The notes: a model not told the origin generated them from the sequence alone. A stretch of 64,000 nucleotides of DNA from Gemmatimonadaceae bacterium (GCA_013817305.1 JACDCY010000003.1:1-64000), one strand, 5' to 3'; positions 46,440 to 58,585 are shown, counted from the first letter of the stretch. A program made the numbers and translations.

Positions 46440-47732
46440 ATGAACCGTGCGGCACGGCTGCTGTACGGTGCCGCGGGACAGCTGAGCCGGGTCGCGCCGG
46501 TGCTTGCGCCGCCCGGCGCGTCGCGCATTTCGGTCGCGCTCCGCGCGCGGCGCGGACTGACGGAGCGGTTCAACGAGTGGGCCCGGCGATCGCGCGACCG
46601 GTCGAGACCTCTGCTGTGGATCCATGCGTCGTCCGTCGGCGAAGCGCTGCAGGCGAAGCCGGTCGCTGCTCTCGTGCGCGCGAGGCGGCCCGACGTCCAG
46701 ATCGTGTATACGTTTTTCTCCCCCAGCGGGCGCCAGCTCGCGGGAAAGATCGACGCGGACTACGTGGACTATCTCCCGTTTGACAACACCGCGGACATGG
46801 ACGCCGTGCTGAACGCGCTGCGCCCGACGGCGCTCGTGTTCAGCAAGCTGGACGTGTGGCCGGTGCTGGTCGAGCGCGCCAAGCTCCGGGGCGTCGCGCT
46901 GGCGCTCGTCAGCGGCGTCCTCCCCACTAACTCCCGGCGGCTGGCCGGCCTCGGCGGCGCGCTCGCGCGCGACGCGTACCTGGCGCTCGACGCAATTGGT
47001 GCGGTTGCAGCCGAAGACGCCGATGCTTTCGCTGCGGCTGGCATTCCCCGCGCCCGAATCGACGTGACCGGCGACACGAGCTTCGACCAGGTGATCGCGC
47101 GCGCCAGGACCGCGCGGGGCTCTGCCCTTGTCGAAGGCTTGTCGTCGTCACGCTTTACCCTCGTGGCCGGATCGACCTGGCCGAACGACCACCGACTGAT
47201 CTTTCCCGCCTGGGATCGCATCAGGAAATCCGGAATCGATGGCCGGCTCATCATCGCTCCGCACGACCTGACCGAGCGGCATATGGGAGCGATCGAGGCG
47301 TGGGCGCGCCCGTCGTACTCGCTCGCTCGACTGAGCGAGCCGGGCGCGCGCAGCGCCGATATCGTGATAGTGGACCGATACGGCGTGCTGGGCGATCTCT
47401 ACGCGACAGCCGATGTCGCGTACGTGGGCGGAGGCCTGCACCGGGCCGGGTTGCATTCCGTCATCGAGCCCGCGTCGTTCGGGGTGCCGGTTATTTACGG
47501 CGGCACGCACGCGCGAAGGCGCGACGCCGACGTGCTGCGCGCGGCCGGAGCGGCGCTGGCAATCGACAGCGTGGATTCCCTCGAACGCGCAGTTAGCGGC
47601 TGGCACCCCGCCGACAAAAGAAAAACCGCGGGCGCAGGCGCGCTCGCGGTCGTGAGACGGGAGGCAGGCGCCTCGGAGAGGAGCTACGCGCTCTTGATGG
47701 CACTCATGTCGGGGCCCAGCTTGGGGGCATGA
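46440..47732 (+). CDS. waaA: 3-deoxy-D-manno-octulosonic acid (Kdo) transferase
   Basis: Inner-membrane-associated GT-B enzyme that adds Kdo to lipid A precursor, 430 residues, so the cell makes LPS. Conserved: catalytic glutamate in IHASSVGEALQA, the strand-loop VYTFFSPSGRQL, the block ALVFSKLDVWPVLVERA (commonly TELWP), VTGDTSFDQV, LVAGSTWPNDH and the donor-site GGGLHRAGLHSVIEPASFGVPVIYG. The last 16 codons overlap the end of the opposite EAL gene, and a terminator for that gene is embedded in this one. It is 4 bp after the DsbA-like gene. Confidence 0.95.
   Translation: MNRAARLLYGAAGQLSRVAPVLAPPGASRISVALRARRGLTERFNEWARRSRDRSRPLLWIHASSVGEALQAKPVAALVRARRPDVQIVYTFFSPSGRQLAGKIDADYVDYLPFDNTADMDAVLNALRPTALVFSKLDVWPVLVERAKLRGVALALVSGVLPTNSRRLAGLGGALARDAYLALDAIGAVAAEDADAFAAAGIPRARIDVTGDTSFDQVIARARTARGSALVEGLSSSRFTLVAGSTWPNDHRLIFPAWDRIRKSGIDGRLIIAPHDLTERHMGAIEAWARPSYSLARLSEPGARSADIVIVDRYGVLGDLYATADVAYVGGGLHRAGLHSVIEPASFGVPVIYGGTHARRRDADVLRAAGAALAIDSVDSLERAVSGWHPADKRKTAGAGALAVVRREAGASERSYALLMALMSGPSLGA
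47614..47650 (-). terminator. Terminator of the EAL gene lying inside waaA coding sequence
   Basis: 47625-47635 and 47640-47650 form an 11-bp stem with a 4-nt loop (one C-A mismatch in the minus-strand RNA). Read on the minus strand it is followed by UUUUUCUUUUG. It is 34 bp beyond the EAL stop and simultaneously encodes part of WaaA (around DKRKTAGAGALAVV). Confidence 0.75.
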
Positions 47733-49009
47733 TTTGCGGGGCCTTGCAGCACCTGGATCGGCAGGTGCTCCGGGGTGAGGCTCGGCACTCCGGCGGGGTG
47801 CAGGAAGAACCCCTGCACCAGATGCACGCCGAGTTCTTTCAATATCGCCAGCTCTTCCGCGCGCTCCACGCCCTCGGCGATGACCTGCGCGCCCTGATCG
47901 TTCGCGAATCCGATCATCGTCTCGACCAGGTTCTGCTTGATGAAATTCTCGTCGATGCAGTTGATGAGCGAGATGTCAAGCTTGATGAAGTCGGGTTCGA
48001 GGTTCGCGATGGATCCCAGCCCCGCGTATCCGCTGCCCGCGTCGTCCACGGCGAATCTGAATCCCGCGTCCCTGAACGCCTGCAGCCGGTTCCGGAACTT
48101 CGGATAATCCTTGATCGCGGTTCTCTCCGTGATCTCGATCACCACGCGGGTCGGGTCTGGTGCATCCAGCTCCTCCGGGCTGAAGGTCGGATCCGCGAAA
48201 TCGCCTGGATCCACATTCAGAAATAGCAGCTCCCCGTTGTCGAACCGGCCGTGCATTCCCTCGATCGCACGGGACCGACAGATGCGGCTCAGCTCCCAGA
48301 GGAGATCGCCCCGGGCCGCCACCTCGAACATGACTTCGGGGCTGCGCATGCTGCGCATCACCCCGCGCGCGAGAGCCTCGTACCCGAACACCTCGCCCGT
48401 CTCCGCTACGACTATCGGGTGGTAGTCGACGTACACTCCCCGCGTCCGGATGCTCTCGCGCAGGTCTTCCAGCTTCTTCACGGTCTCGCGGGCCTCGACG
48501 CTCTGCGAGGCAAGCACCGCCTGGCGCACGCCACGGTATATCTGGCGCTCGAGCCGGAATTTGGGATTCACCATCACGTGAGAGCGGCCGGCGTAAATGT
48601 CGAAGAGCGACGCGATGTCCTCTCCGTGCGCCGCTTCGATCCGCTCGGAGACGTGCTTCTGGAGCCCGCTGATGATCTCCGTGATCTGCTCGTCGCCGGC
48701 GGCCTCGAAGCCCGGCTCCGGAATGTGAAAGAAGACGAAGTCGTCGTCGTGCGCATAGCGGACCATCACCCGCGAAGACCGGAGGGGACTGTCGTGGAGG
48801 TACGCGCGCACCGCAGCCGCGGTCGTCGCCAGCACCGCGTCGAGCTTCTCCCAGCCGTATATCTCCTCGATCTTGGAGTAGCGGCTGAAGTTGAAGTAAA
48901 GGATCAGGAGCTCGCCTCGCTCCACGATCACCCGTCGCATGCTCTCGACGGCCGCCTGCAGAGTCGGGAGCCCGGTTACACCATCATAAAGAAGGTGCTC
49001 GTGCTCCAC
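47684..49009 (-). CDS. Cyclic-di-GMP phosphodiesterase: degenerate GGDEF plus EAL domain
   Basis: 441 residues, cytoplasmic. The N-terminal half (about 1-150) folds like GGDEF, with DGVTGLPTLQAAVE at its start, but the signature site reads AHDDDF (residues 86-91), so it should not make cyclic-di-GMP. The EAL domain (about 190-430) has EALAR (E211), LNVDP, EITER, DDAGSGYAGL, FIKLDISLI and the later IAEGVE and VQGFF, so phosphodiesterase catalysis looks intact. GTG start 1 bp after the receiver gene's stop. Its end overlaps the waaA end by 49 bp. Confidence 0.9.
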   Translation of the reverse strand: MEHEHLLYDGVTGLPTLQAAVESMRRVIVERGELLILYFNFSRYSKIEEIYGWEKLDAVLATTAAAVRAYLHDSPLRSSRVMVRYAHDDDFVFFHIPEPGFEAAGDEQITEIISGLQKHVSERIEAAHGEDIASLFDIYAGRSHVMVNPKFRLERQIYRGVRQAVLASQSVEARETVKKLEDLRESIRTRGVYVDYHPIVVAETGEVFGYEALARGVMRSMRSPEVMFEVAARGDLLWELSRICRSRAIEGMHGRFDNGELLFLNVDPGDFADPTFSPEELDAPDPTRVVIEITERTAIKDYPKFRNRLQAFRDAGFRFAVDDAGSGYAGLGSIANLEPDFIKLDISLINCIDENFIKQNLVETMIGFANDQGAQVIAEGVERAEELAILKELGVHLVQGFFLHPAGVPSLTPEHLPIQVLQGPANHAPKLGPDMSAIKSA

Positions 49010-49010
49010 G

Positions 49011-49409
49011 CTATCGCACCGGCGTCAGCATGCGGGCGTTTCGTTCCACGGTGTCGGCGAGCTTCGAAAGCTCGAATGGCTTCTCCACGAAATCGTCCGC
49101 GCCCGTCTGAATGGCCTGCCGCTTGTTGGTCCAGTCGTGAAGGGCCGTGACCATTATGACCCGGACCGGCCGCGCTGCGTCGGGATTCTGCTTCATCTCA
49201 CGACAGACCTCCCACCCGTCCCTTCCCGGCATCATTACGTCGAGAAGAACTATCGAAGGGCGGTCGCGCTCGAATATCTCGAGGGCCTCCTCGCCACCGT
49301 AGGCAACGGTTATGGGGTAGCCGCGTGCCTCAAGATAGTCGCGAATGATATTCGCGTTGTCGTGGTTGTCGTCTACTACGAGAACGTGGGGAAGCGCTGT
49401 TTTGGTCAT
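49011..49409 (-). CDS. Single-domain response regulator (receiver)
   Basis: 132 residues, a CheY-like receiver with no output domain. Phosphorylation site D57 in LLDVMMPGRDG, acidic pair D13/D14 in VLVVDDN, the switch threonine in MVTALHD and the lysine in VEKPFEL. ATG 49409 chosen; a longer frame adds residues unlike a receiver. It is directly followed by the EAL gene, so an unseen histidine kinase may control cyclic-di-GMP breakdown through this protein. Confidence 0.92.
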   Translation of the reverse strand: MTKTALPHVLVVDDNHDNANIIRDYLEARGYPITVAYGGEEALEIFERDRPSIVLLDVMMPGRDGWEVCREMKQNPDAARPVRVIMVTALHDWTNKRQAIQTGADDFVEKPFELSKLADTVERNARMLTPVR

Positions 49410-49578
49410 TTTATGGGTGCACCCCTGCAGAAGGGGAAGGGGCAAGATGCAAGCCATTCAGGGCCTGAGCGTGCCTAATCCAGCGCTAAGAGCGTCCTAC
49501 TTGCTGACACAAAGCCGGTGCTGCAACGTAGGGCTAGCTTATACATCTGTAGTCTGACCTTCTTGGAGCCAAGACCAC

Positions 49579-52395
49579 ATGCATCGGTTTCTCCCGTCCG
49601 TCGGGCGCGCGACCATTACGTCGCTCGCCCTGTCACTCGTCGCCCTGCTGCCGCTGGAGTCCGTAGCGCAGACGCGACCCGCTACCCGTCCCGCTGCGCG
49701 ACCGGCGACCGCGGCCCGGCCTCAGGCGCGGCTCGTTACCACTGTTGAAGGAATCTCCGAGTACGTCCTTTCCAACGGATTGAGAGTGCTCCTGGTCCCC
49801 GACCAGTCGAAGCCTACGATCACGGTCAACATCACTTACCTCGTCGGATCGCGGCACGAGGGCTATGGCGAGTCCGGCATGGCGCACCTGCTCGAGCACC
49901 TCGTGTTCAAGGGCACGCCCAGGCACCCCAACATCCCGCAGGAGCTGACCGAGCATGGCTCGCGGCCGAATGGGACGACGTGGTACGACCGCACCAATTA
50001 TTTCGAGACCGTTCCCGCAACCGACGTCAATCTGGATTGGGCACTCGATCTCGAAGCAGACCGCATGGTGAACAGCTTTATCGCCAAGAAGGACCTGGAG
50101 AGCGAGTTCACCGTCGTGCGAAATGAGTTCGAGGGCGGAGAGAACAGCCCGTTCGGCGTCACGCTCCAGAGGACGATGTCGACCGCTTACATCTGGCATG
50201 GCTACGGCCGCTCCACGATCGGAAGCCGGTCCGACCTCGAGAACGTGCCGATCGAGCGGTTGCAGGCTTTTTATAGGAAGTACTACCAGCCCGACAACTC
50301 GGTTCTCGTCGTCGCCGGGAAGTTCGACCCGACCAAGACCCTGCGCCTGATCGAAACGAAGTTCGGCGGAATTCCGAAGCCGGTCCGGTCGCTAGCGAAC
50401 GGCAATCTGCTGTACCCGACGTATACGGCCGAGCCCGTGCAGGACGGTGAGCGTGAGGTGACAGTTCGCCGGGTCGGCGACCTCCAGCTGATACTCGCGG
50501 CGTACCATGTGCCCGCAGGCTCTCACCCGGATTTCGCCGCCGTTGAAGTACTGGGCTCGGTGCTCGGCGACAACCCGTCGGGCAGGCTGTACAAGGCGCT
50601 CGTGGACGCCAAGCTCGCGGCCAGCGTGGGCGCATTCGCGTTCCAGCTGAAAGAGCCGGGACTGCTCTTCAATTACGCGCAGCTCCGCACGGACCAGAGC
50701 CGTGACTCGGCCCGCTACGCCTTGACGTGGTCGCTCGACAACCTGGCTTCGCACCCGTTCACCGCCGAGGAAGTCACTCGCGCGAAGACGGATCTGCTCA
50801 GGGACGTTGAGCTGCTGCTCAACAACTCCGAGCGCGTGGGCGGCGAGCTCACCGAATGGGCGGCGATGGGTGACTGGCGCCTGCTGTTCCTGCACAGAGA
50901 CCGGATCGAGAAGGTCACTCCGGCCGACGTGCAACGGGTTGCGGCTGCCTATCTAAAGCCCGCCAACAGAACGATCGGCATGTTCCAGCCGACGCCGACG
51001 CCCGACCGCGCGACGATCCCGGCGGTTACGGACATCGCGGCGCTCATTGGCGACTACAAAGGTAGAGCCGCTGTCGCCGAAGGCGAGACATTCGATCCCT
51101 CGCCGAGCAACATCGATTCGAGGGTCACTCACTTCCGCCTGGCCAACGGCGCCGAAGTCACGCTGCTCCCGAAAGACACGCGCGGCGACCGGGTAGTGGC
51201 GCAGATTCTCCTGAGACAGGGCACGGAAGCGTCGCTGATGAACAAGTCGACGACTGCCTCGCTCGCCGTCGCGATGCTTTCGCGCGGCACCACCAGTCTC
51301 ACGCGCGAGCAGGTGCAGGATTCGCTCAGCAAGCTGAAGGCGAATGTCAACATCCTAGGCAGCGGCAATAACGTGATTGCCCGGATCGAAACCACCCGGC
51401 CGAATCTTCTGCCGACTCTCGATCTCGTCGCGCAGCAGCTCCGCTCACCCCGCTTCGACGCGGGCGAGTTCGCCAAGCTCAAGCAGGAAAGGCTCGCCGG
51501 GATCGAAGCCGGGAAGTCGGAGCCCAACGTGCTGGCTTCGATCGCGCTCAATAGGCTGTTGAATCCGGTAGCGCCTGGCCACCTTCTTTACGCGGCGTCG
51601 CCCGACGAGAGCATCGGGTACATCAACGCCGCGACGCTCGAAGAGGTCCGCCGCTTTCACGCCGAGTACCTGGGCGCAAGCCACGCCGACCTCGCGGTCG
51701 TCGGGGACTTCGACCCGGCGGAAACGCGCGACGCTCTGACGACGCTCTTTGGAAGCTGGAACAGCCCGCAGCCGTTCAGCAGGCTGGTGCGAGTGTACAG
51801 GGCAACGGATTCGGCCAGCACGTCGATTCTGACTCCCGACAAGGCGCAGGCGATCTACCTGTCCGCGCAGACGATCCAGCTCAGCGATGCTGATCCCGAC
51901 TACCCGGCGATGTTGCTGGCGAACTACATGATGGGCGGCGGGTTCCTCAACTCCCGGCTAGCTACCCGACTGCGGCAGCGCGACGGACTAAGCTACGGCG
52001 TCGGCTCGGGCTTGTCCGCGCAGGCGTTGGACCAATACGCGATTTTCCAGGGCTTCGCCATCTACGCGCCCCAGAACGCGGACCGCGTGGTGACGGCGTT
52101 CCGGGAAGAGCTCGACCGTGCGGTGAGCGACGGGTTCACGCAGGCCGAGGTGGGCGCGGCCAAGGCCGGTTACGTGCAGTCGCGGTCGCAGGCGCGGGCA
52201 AACGATTCCGAGCTGCTCGGCATGCTCGTGGACCGCAGATTCGCAGGCAGGACGATGACGTACGACGCGAAGCTCGACTCTGATCTGGCCGCGCTTACCG
52301 CGGCGCAGGTCAACGCGGCGATCCGGAAGTACCTCGACCCGAGCAAGATGATCGTGGTTCGCGCTGGAGACTGGAACAAGGCCGCGACGCCGTAG
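49579..52395 (+). CDS. M16-family zinc peptidase, two fused M16 units, exported
   Basis: Predicted periplasmic metallopeptidase, 938 residues. Signal peptide (ITSLALSLVALLPLESVAQ), then a first M16 unit with the inverted zinc motif HLLEH (H103, E106, H107) and the downstream glutamate in DWALDLEADRM. M16 inactive-domain blocks follow. The second unit (from about residue 500) has the matching inactive architecture (YMMGGGFLNSRLATRLRQRDGLSYGVGSG) but no HxxEH. This is the long, single-chain form of an active/inactive pair otherwise made as two proteins. Divergent from the receiver gene, with a hairpin after the stop. Confidence 0.93.
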   Translation: MHRFLPSVGRATITSLALSLVALLPLESVAQTRPATRPAARPATAARPQARLVTTVEGISEYVLSNGLRVLLVPDQSKPTITVNITYLVGSRHEGYGESGMAHLLEHLVFKGTPRHPNIPQELTEHGSRPNGTTWYDRTNYFETVPATDVNLDWALDLEADRMVNSFIAKKDLESEFTVVRNEFEGGENSPFGVTLQRTMSTAYIWHGYGRSTIGSRSDLENVPIERLQAFYRKYYQPDNSVLVVAGKFDPTKTLRLIETKFGGIPKPVRSLANGNLLYPTYTAEPVQDGEREVTVRRVGDLQLILAAYHVPAGSHPDFAAVEVLGSVLGDNPSGRLYKALVDAKLAASVGAFAFQLKEPGLLFNYAQLRTDQSRDSARYALTWSLDNLASHPFTAEEVTRAKTDLLRDVELLLNNSERVGGELTEWAAMGDWRLLFLHRDRIEKVTPADVQRVAAAYLKPANRTIGMFQPTPTPDRATIPAVTDIAALIGDYKGRAAVAEGETFDPSPSNIDSRVTHFRLANGAEVTLLPKDTRGDRVVAQILLRQGTEASLMNKSTTASLAVAMLSRGTTSLTREQVQDSLSKLKANVNILGSGNNVIARIETTRPNLLPTLDLVAQQLRSPRFDAGEFAKLKQERLAGIEAGKSEPNVLASIALNRLLNPVAPGHLLYAASPDESIGYINAATLEEVRRFHAEYLGASHADLAVVGDFDPAETRDALTTLFGSWNSPQPFSRLVRVYRATDSASTSILTPDKAQAIYLSAQTIQLSDADPDYPAMLLANYMMGGGFLNSRLATRLRQRDGLSYGVGSGLSAQALDQYAIFQGFAIYAPQNADRVVTAFREELDRAVSDGFTQAEVGAAKAGYVQSRSQARANDSELLGMLVDRRFAGRTMTYDAKLDSDLAALTAAQVNAAIRKYLDPSKMIVVRAGDWNKAATP

Positions 52396-52416
52396 CACGT
52401 CGACCGGGTTCCGCTG

Positions 52417-52493
52417 AAAAACGAGAAGGGGTGGGTTTGCTGGGGCTACGCTTCGCTAAGACGCCCCTGCAAACCAACCCCTTCTCGTTTTTT
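52417..52493. terminator. Long A/T-flanked hairpin between the M16 peptidase gene and atpC
   Basis: Arms 52417-52445 and 52465-52493 pair over about 29 bp with two mismatches, starting with A5 and ending in T6, a classical bidirectional rho-independent terminator at the ends of convergent genes. The tip repeats the words GCTACGC and CGCTAAGACGC also found in the centre of the hairpin at 5047-5144. Confidence 0.9.
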
Positions 52494-52558
52494 CATCAGC
52501 TTCCATCCGAAGCCAACCGCGCGCGTCGTTCAGCGTCTCGGTGCTCGCCTCGCGCTTA

Positions 52559-52813
52559 CTACAGTGCGGTGGCTTTTTCCGTGACGACGCGGACGTTGTT
52601 GTCCTCGACCTGAAGAAATCCGCCGTCAACCGTGAACCGCTTCCCGCCCGAGCTCGCGCCCTCGAGCCGTAGCTCGCCGTTGCCGAGCAGCGTCACCATC
52701 GGCGCGTGGCCGGTGAGTATGCCCAGCGAGCCGTCGAACGCGGGCGCGACGACCGAGGTCGCCTCACCTTCGAACAGCAGGGCCTCCGGGGAGATGACCG
52801 AGACTTTTAACAT
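52559..52813 (-). CDS. atpC: ATP synthase F1 epsilon subunit, short form
   Basis: 84 residues, only the N-terminal beta-sandwich that sits on the central stalk (LKVSVISPEALLFEGEATSVVAPAFDGSLGILTGHAPMVTLL, then DGGFLQVEDNNVRVVTE). The usual C-terminal helical pair, which inhibits ATP hydrolysis in many bacteria, is missing: common epsilon proteins have about 130-140 residues. It ends with a stop 120 bp from the hairpin, so truncation by frameshift is not indicated. Last gene of the atpAGDC row. Confidence 0.93.
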   Translation of the reverse strand: MLKVSVISPEALLFEGEATSVVAPAFDGSLGILTGHAPMVTLLGNGELRLEGASSGGKRFTVDGGFLQVEDNNVRVVTEKATAL

Positions 52814-52822
52814 CTGCGTCCG

Positions 52823-54280
<1,458 letters not shown>

Positions 54281-55156
54281 TTATCCCTGTAAGCCCGCGG
54301 CACCGCCGACGATCTCGGCGATCTCCTGGGTGATCTGCGCCTGACGGGCGCGGTTGAATGTCCTGCGTAGTCCGTTGATCATCTCGCTCGCGTTCTCGGT
54401 GGCGTTCTTCATCGCCGTCCGGCGCGCGCCCTGCTCGCCCGCGTTCGACTCCGCCAGCGCGCGGTACACCGTGTTGCGCACGTACAGCGGGAGCAGCTCG
54501 CCGAGTATGGCTTCCGCGGATGGATACAGTAGATAGTCGCGCTGCATTCCCTGTTCCGCGCCCTCCCGGGACGGCGGCTGCACCGGCAGCACCTGCTCCG
54601 AGACGGGCGGCGTCGACATCGCCGAATTGAACTTGGCGTACACGACGTACACCGCGTCCAGGCGCCCGGCCGCGAAATCATCCATCACCACATCGGAGAG
54701 CGATGCCGCATCCGCTGAAGTCGGCTTGTCCGTGATGTCCGTGCGGCTCGTCTTCACTTCGCGGCCGATGTACTTGAAGTAGCCGAGTCCCTTTCGCCCG
54801 ACCACGTGCAACTCGGTCTCGGTGCCCGCGCCTTCCAGGCGGGTGATGAGACCGCGCGCTTCCTTGATCAGGTTCGCGTTGAAGCCGCCGGCCAGTCCGC
54901 GATTCGAGGTCACGAGCAAAATCGCCGCGCGCTTGACGGTCTCCGGTTGCCTGAGCAGCGGGAATCTGTCCGCGACGTCGGACGAGTACACGCTCGAGAT
55001 GACCTCGCGCAGCACCAGCGCGTACGGCCGCGCGGCGTGCACGCGATCCTGGGCGCGCTTCATCTTGGACGTCGCGACCATCTCCATCGTGCGCGTGATC
55101 TTGCGCGTGTTCTCGACGGATTTGATCCGGCCCTTTAGCTCGCGGCCCTTAGCCAC
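54281..55156 (-). CDS. atpG: ATP synthase F1 gamma subunit
   Basis: Rotor shaft of F1, 291 residues, standard length. Family ends are clear: KGRELKGRIKSVENTRKITRTMEMVATSKMKRAQD at the N-terminus and MKNATENASEMINGLRRTFNRARQAQITQEIAEIVGGA at the C-terminus, the two helices that form the coiled coil. It lies between atpA and atpD as in most F-type operons. Confidence 0.98.
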   Translation of the reverse strand: MAKGRELKGRIKSVENTRKITRTMEMVATSKMKRAQDRVHAARPYALVLREVISSVYSSDVADRFPLLRQPETVKRAAILLVTSNRGLAGGFNANLIKEARGLITRLEGAGTETELHVVGRKGLGYFKYIGREVKTSRTDITDKPTSADAASLSDVVMDDFAAGRLDAVYVVYAKFNSAMSTPPVSEQVLPVQPPSREGAEQGMQRDYLLYPSAEAILGELLPLYVRNTVYRALAESNAGEQGARRTAMKNATENASEMINGLRRTFNRARQAQITQEIAEIVGGAAGLQG

Positions 55157-55191
55157 GGAGAACTGTTCCTGGATTACGGAGAACGGTCGAG

Positions 55192-56775
<1,584 letters not shown>

Positions 56776-56923
56776 GACGGTTTTGATCTGGGTGGTCGAA
56801 GCCGGGCCGTAATCGGGCGATCGGCAGGGTGTCGGAGGGCTTGTGAAAAATATCACAAGCTCAAGGGTGATTCAAGTTGCCTGCAATGGGGGGCTAGTGG
56901 GGTCAATTCCGCTGACAGTTGCT

Positions 56924-57109
56924 CCGATTGCGGATTGAGGACTGTGCGGCCTCAGGACTAACGGCCATCGAGGATCGGCGATTCAGTGAGGACTGCGGAG
57001 AGAGGCATGACACCCGTCCCTCTTACCCTGTGTTCCGCCCATCCTCAGTTCTCACTCAATCGCCGATCCTCGATGGCCGTTGGTCCTGAGGCCGCAAAGT
57101 CCTCAATCC
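56924..57109. repeat. Large imperfect palindrome with heptamer edge, upstream of atpA
   Basis: The 366-bp gap 56776-57141 holds this element. Arms 56932-56983 and 57058-57109 are reverse complements with two differences in 52 bp, and pairing continues inward for about 19 bp more with three differences. The left edge 56924-56951 has 7-nt units CCGATTG, CGGATTG, AGGACTG, TGCGGCC. It separates the SpoIID-like gene from atpA on the same strand; the remaining 56776-56923 is probably the atpA promoter and leader, with no boxes I can call. Confidence 0.65.
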
Positions 57110-57141
57110 GAAGTCGCCAACAAGTGGTTCAACCCATAACC

Positions 57142-58497
57142 CTAATAAGCCCGAATGAGCTCTACGCCCGTATAGTAGTGCGCCAAAATCTCCGGGAATT
57201 CCTTCCCCGCTCGCGCCATCAGCACCGCCCCGACCTGCGCCATCCCCGTCCCGTGGCCGAATCCGCCACCGTAAACCCGGAACGACCCGGGAACCGGCGC
57301 TCCTCCCTGGATCACCGGCTCCACGAAAAACAGCGTGCTGGGAAGGTTCACGAAAGCCCCCGCGGGGTTCACGTATTTCAGGGCCTGGCGAATCACCCCC
57401 ATCGACGCCGGGAAAGATCCTGAATCGGTGACGAATTCGAGCGAGATGATCCGGCCGGACGGACCACGCTGCAGGACCTTCAGCTCTCGCACGAGCCCGA
57501 CGTTGCGCTTGGCGAAAGTCGAGATCATCGAGCTCAGCTCCTGGGGCGTCCACTCCACTACCCACCGATGGTATCGCGGGCGGTCGGGATCGAACGGCGT
57601 CGGCGGCTTTCTGAAATCCGTTATGTAGGGCGCCGTCTTGAACGCCTCCAGGCTCGCGACAAACGTCGGCCCCGCCGTTGGCGGCATGTCCGGCACCCCG
57701 CGCATGTAAGCAACCGGATTCTCGGCGAACGATTCTTCGTTGTCCCCGGTGTGCCCCCCGGAGGTAGACGAATACCGCGCGAGGATCAGCTTCCCGTCCC
57801 GGCGCGCTACCAGCCCGCGCGTTGCATCGACGGCGGCGGTAGAAACGGGGTGGTGAGCAGCGACACCTCCGTACACCTGATCGTCGACCGTGGCCCGCAG
57901 ATCGTAACCGTCCGCTGCCCTGCGCCCCAGATACGCCACGGTGTACGTGCGCGCGGCGATCGCCTGAACTTTCTGCGCTTCGACTTCGGGGAACACGTTC
58001 GGGCCAAGCTCCCGGGGCACCACGCCGTACAGATACTGCTCGATTAGAACCGCATTGATTCCGGCCAGAGATCCGGCTGAATTCCGCCGGACCTCGGCAG
58101 TACCCATGTACGGCTGGCCATTGATCGTGACTGCGGGGCTCGTCGTGGAGGCGACGCACACCGGACCCACGGACTCGATCGACGATCCCCCGATGCGAAC
58201 GCGATAGCCCGCGGAACTGCCGGATCCGGCGCTCGTCACTACCGCCGCTCCATTCGATCCCGGGCCGAGAATGCGACCGGTCGCACATTCCGAAACGACG
58301 AAGCTTCCCGAACCACCGATCGCGACGCTGTCCGCGGCTTGGACGACGCCTATCCGCACCAATGCAGCCCCGCTGGGCTGCGGCTCCGGCTGCGGCTGCG
58401 GCGACGGATCGGGGAAGGGCGCGACGGGGCCTCGCGGCGAGCACGCGGCCGCTCCCAGCAGGAAAGCGAGAGCGATACAGCGGGGGATACGAACCAT
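57142..58497 (-). CDS. SpoIID/LytB-domain lipoprotein
   Basis: Exported protein with a SpoIID-like domain, 451 residues; SpoIID proteins are lytic transglycosylases acting on peptidoglycan. Lipobox GAAAC (C19), a Pro/Gln spacer (PDPSPQPQPEPQPSG), a beta-rich middle part, then the SpoIID core (about 170-300): INAVLIEQYLYGVVPRELG, PEVEAQKVQAIAARTYTVAYLGRR, VDDQVYGG and YSSTSGGHTGDNEESF. The C-terminus has VYGGGFGHGTGMAQVGA, the typical glycine/histidine block. ATG 58497 has AGGAG at ideal spacing; a longer frame lacks this. Not sporulation evidence, as many non-sporulating bacteria have it. Confidence 0.9.
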   Translation of the reverse strand: MVRIPRCIALAFLLGAAACSPRGPVAPFPDPSPQPQPEPQPSGAALVRIGVVQAADSVAIGGSGSFVVSECATGRILGPGSNGAAVVTSAGSGSSAGYRVRIGGSSIESVGPVCVASTTSPAVTINGQPYMGTAEVRRNSAGSLAGINAVLIEQYLYGVVPRELGPNVFPEVEAQKVQAIAARTYTVAYLGRRAADGYDLRATVDDQVYGGVAAHHPVSTAAVDATRGLVARRDGKLILARYSSTSGGHTGDNEESFAENPVAYMRGVPDMPPTAGPTFVASLEAFKTAPYITDFRKPPTPFDPDRPRYHRWVVEWTPQELSSMISTFAKRNVGLVRELKVLQRGPSGRIISLEFVTDSGSFPASMGVIRQALKYVNPAGAFVNLPSTLFFVEPVIQGGAPVPGSFRVYGGGFGHGTGMAQVGAVLMARAGKEFPEILAHYYTGVELIRAY

Positions 58498-58585
58498 CGA
58501 GCGGCTCCTCATGGTGGCGGCTGGAAAGGGTGCGGCGGCGGGTTTTTGATCACGCATACGGCACGGTCCGTACCGACTGTAGAAA

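Noticed and set aside
57142-58497. SpoIID-like gene as evidence of sporulation
   Set aside because: The domain is common in non-sporulating bacteria; no other sporulation gene is present, and LPS/outer-membrane genes dominate.
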